DNA from: Ophioceras dolichostomum | Lineage: Eukaryota > Ascomycota > Sordariomycetes > Magnaporthales > Ophioceraceae | DNA length: 64,000 nt | Direction: 5' to 3' | Assembly (NCBI GenBank): GCA_003049485.1 | Contig: PYST01000010.1 | Coordinates: 126,500-190,499 of the forward strand | In this document: one piece after another, positions 63,201-64,000 of the stretch | Layout of the letters: each line of letters begins with the position of its first letter | Numbering within the stretch: the stretch's first letter is position 1 | Translations under genes and position numbers: made by a program | Notes under the pieces: model-generated | The model's input: only the letters and a program-made list of their open reading frames with translations | Databases searched by the model: none | Told to the model about the DNA's origin: nothing

Positions 63201-64000
63201 CCTCCCTCTCCACATCTGGTTTTCAATGCAAGTGTCCTCCTAGTTGACGACAAGGGCCATGATGCCGGCGCTTTGAAGGTGTCTCTAGGTACCATGCATC
63301 GATTTGATAGGTAAGGAAGAGATGTACCTACCGAGGTACCTACCAACCTCCCCGGGCAGACATCAAAGACGAAAGCACAACCGATCTGCATCCGGTTATA
63401 CGCCCGGCCAGGTAACATGCTGCGGGCAAAGATGGACAAGGAAAAGTCGCCGAACGTTTGTGCCCCTGCCAGCGGCATTGGTGCGTAACGACATGGGCAG
63501 AGCAGGCCAGGAAGTAAACACGGCTTCTAGGAAATGTGAAGGCTCTATCTTTCGTGATGAGAGAGACAATATCTGACAGGAGAATGAGAAGGTGATGCGT
63601 GCTCGGGAACGAGACAGGGGCAGGTCCAAAACCCAACCCGCCCCCCTCCCGACGCAGAGATGGACAGGTACCTACCACCTAGGTATCTCTAGGTATGCGG
63701 TACAGCCGAACCGGAAGCAGGTACAATGGCAAGCGAGTAAGTTTTCCTCTCCTTTTCTTCATCAAGTGACGGTCACAAGCATGTCTGCCCACTTCCTCGC
63801 AACCTGGCTTGCTCTTCCCCAACTCTTCCCCAAGTCGAGAACAAGTGGAGGAAGCCAAAAAAAAGGAGACAAAGCAGTTGCAACGAAAATTTCCATCGCA
63901 GGCCAAAAGAGAATTTGGAATGCGAAGGGACAGGCTGCCTTGCCCCCTCCAAAGAACTGGAGGAGAAACACATCCAATGTATAAAGAAGCAACAAAAGAA
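60291..64000. other. Intergenic DNA at the window end, no gene recognised
   Basis: A 229-codon frame at 61654-62343 (+) has an ATG at 61669 but a charged, irregular composition and no domain; it may be chance. A CA/CAG-type decamer repeat lies at 62929-62972 and TAGGTA words at 62455, 63320 and 63666. A gene may continue beyond the right edge; nothing shows it. Confidence 0.4.
62929..62972. repeat. CA-rich decamer repeat
   Basis: CA-rich tract ending in about three copies of ACACACACAG. Confidence 0.85.

Overview
The window looks like nuclear DNA of a filamentous ascomycete (Pezizomycotina, most likely a Sordariomycete; this is inference). Evidence: spliceosomal introns of 63-143 bp with GTRNGT donors, CTAAC/CTGAC branch sites and CAG acceptors; a Zn2Cys6 zinc-cluster regulator, a fungal class; a large F-box protein of a type I know from filamentous fungi; moderately GC-rich DNA crowded with microsatellites, homopolymers and short TAGGTA/ACCTAC words. 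Three short N-runs mark assembly gaps, each beside or near a C-rich simple tract.

Only two genes can be called with confidence. On the + strand, 36153-37921 (two exons) encodes a 541-residue Zn2Cys6 transcription factor. Its start is preceded by 863 nt (35290-36152) without a single ATG on the sense strand, against 12 CATs, which points to a very long 5' leader. On the - strand, 58156-55701 (four exons) encodes an F-box protein of about 706 residues. The two genes converge and are about 17.8 kb apart. Nothing in the sequence shows that they work together: one is a DNA-binding regulator, the other a probable substrate adaptor for an SCF ubiquitin ligase.

Layout: 1-35289 holds no gene I can recognise, only simple repeats, two assembly gaps and one weak two-exon candidate (14037-14291). 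35290-about 38940 is the transcription-factor locus. 38941-47511 is intergenic, with dense TAGGTA words, a CGCGCGGG array and an AT island. 47512-48203 is a weak two-exon candidate. 48204-55700 is intergenic with a third gap, a possible decayed coding stretch on the - strand (about 54490-55050) and an 11-bp hairpin. 55701-58640 is the F-box locus. 58641-64000 holds an unplaced open frame (59667-60290, -) and intergenic DNA.

No tRNA, rRNA, CRISPR array, intact transposon, virus or bacterial-type operon was found by eye. Most long open frames here have no ATG, no recognisable family, or consist of translated simple repeat; they are treated as chance. The window is therefore mainly long non-coding space around one regulator gene. 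The most interesting signal is the long, ATG-purged leader of that gene.
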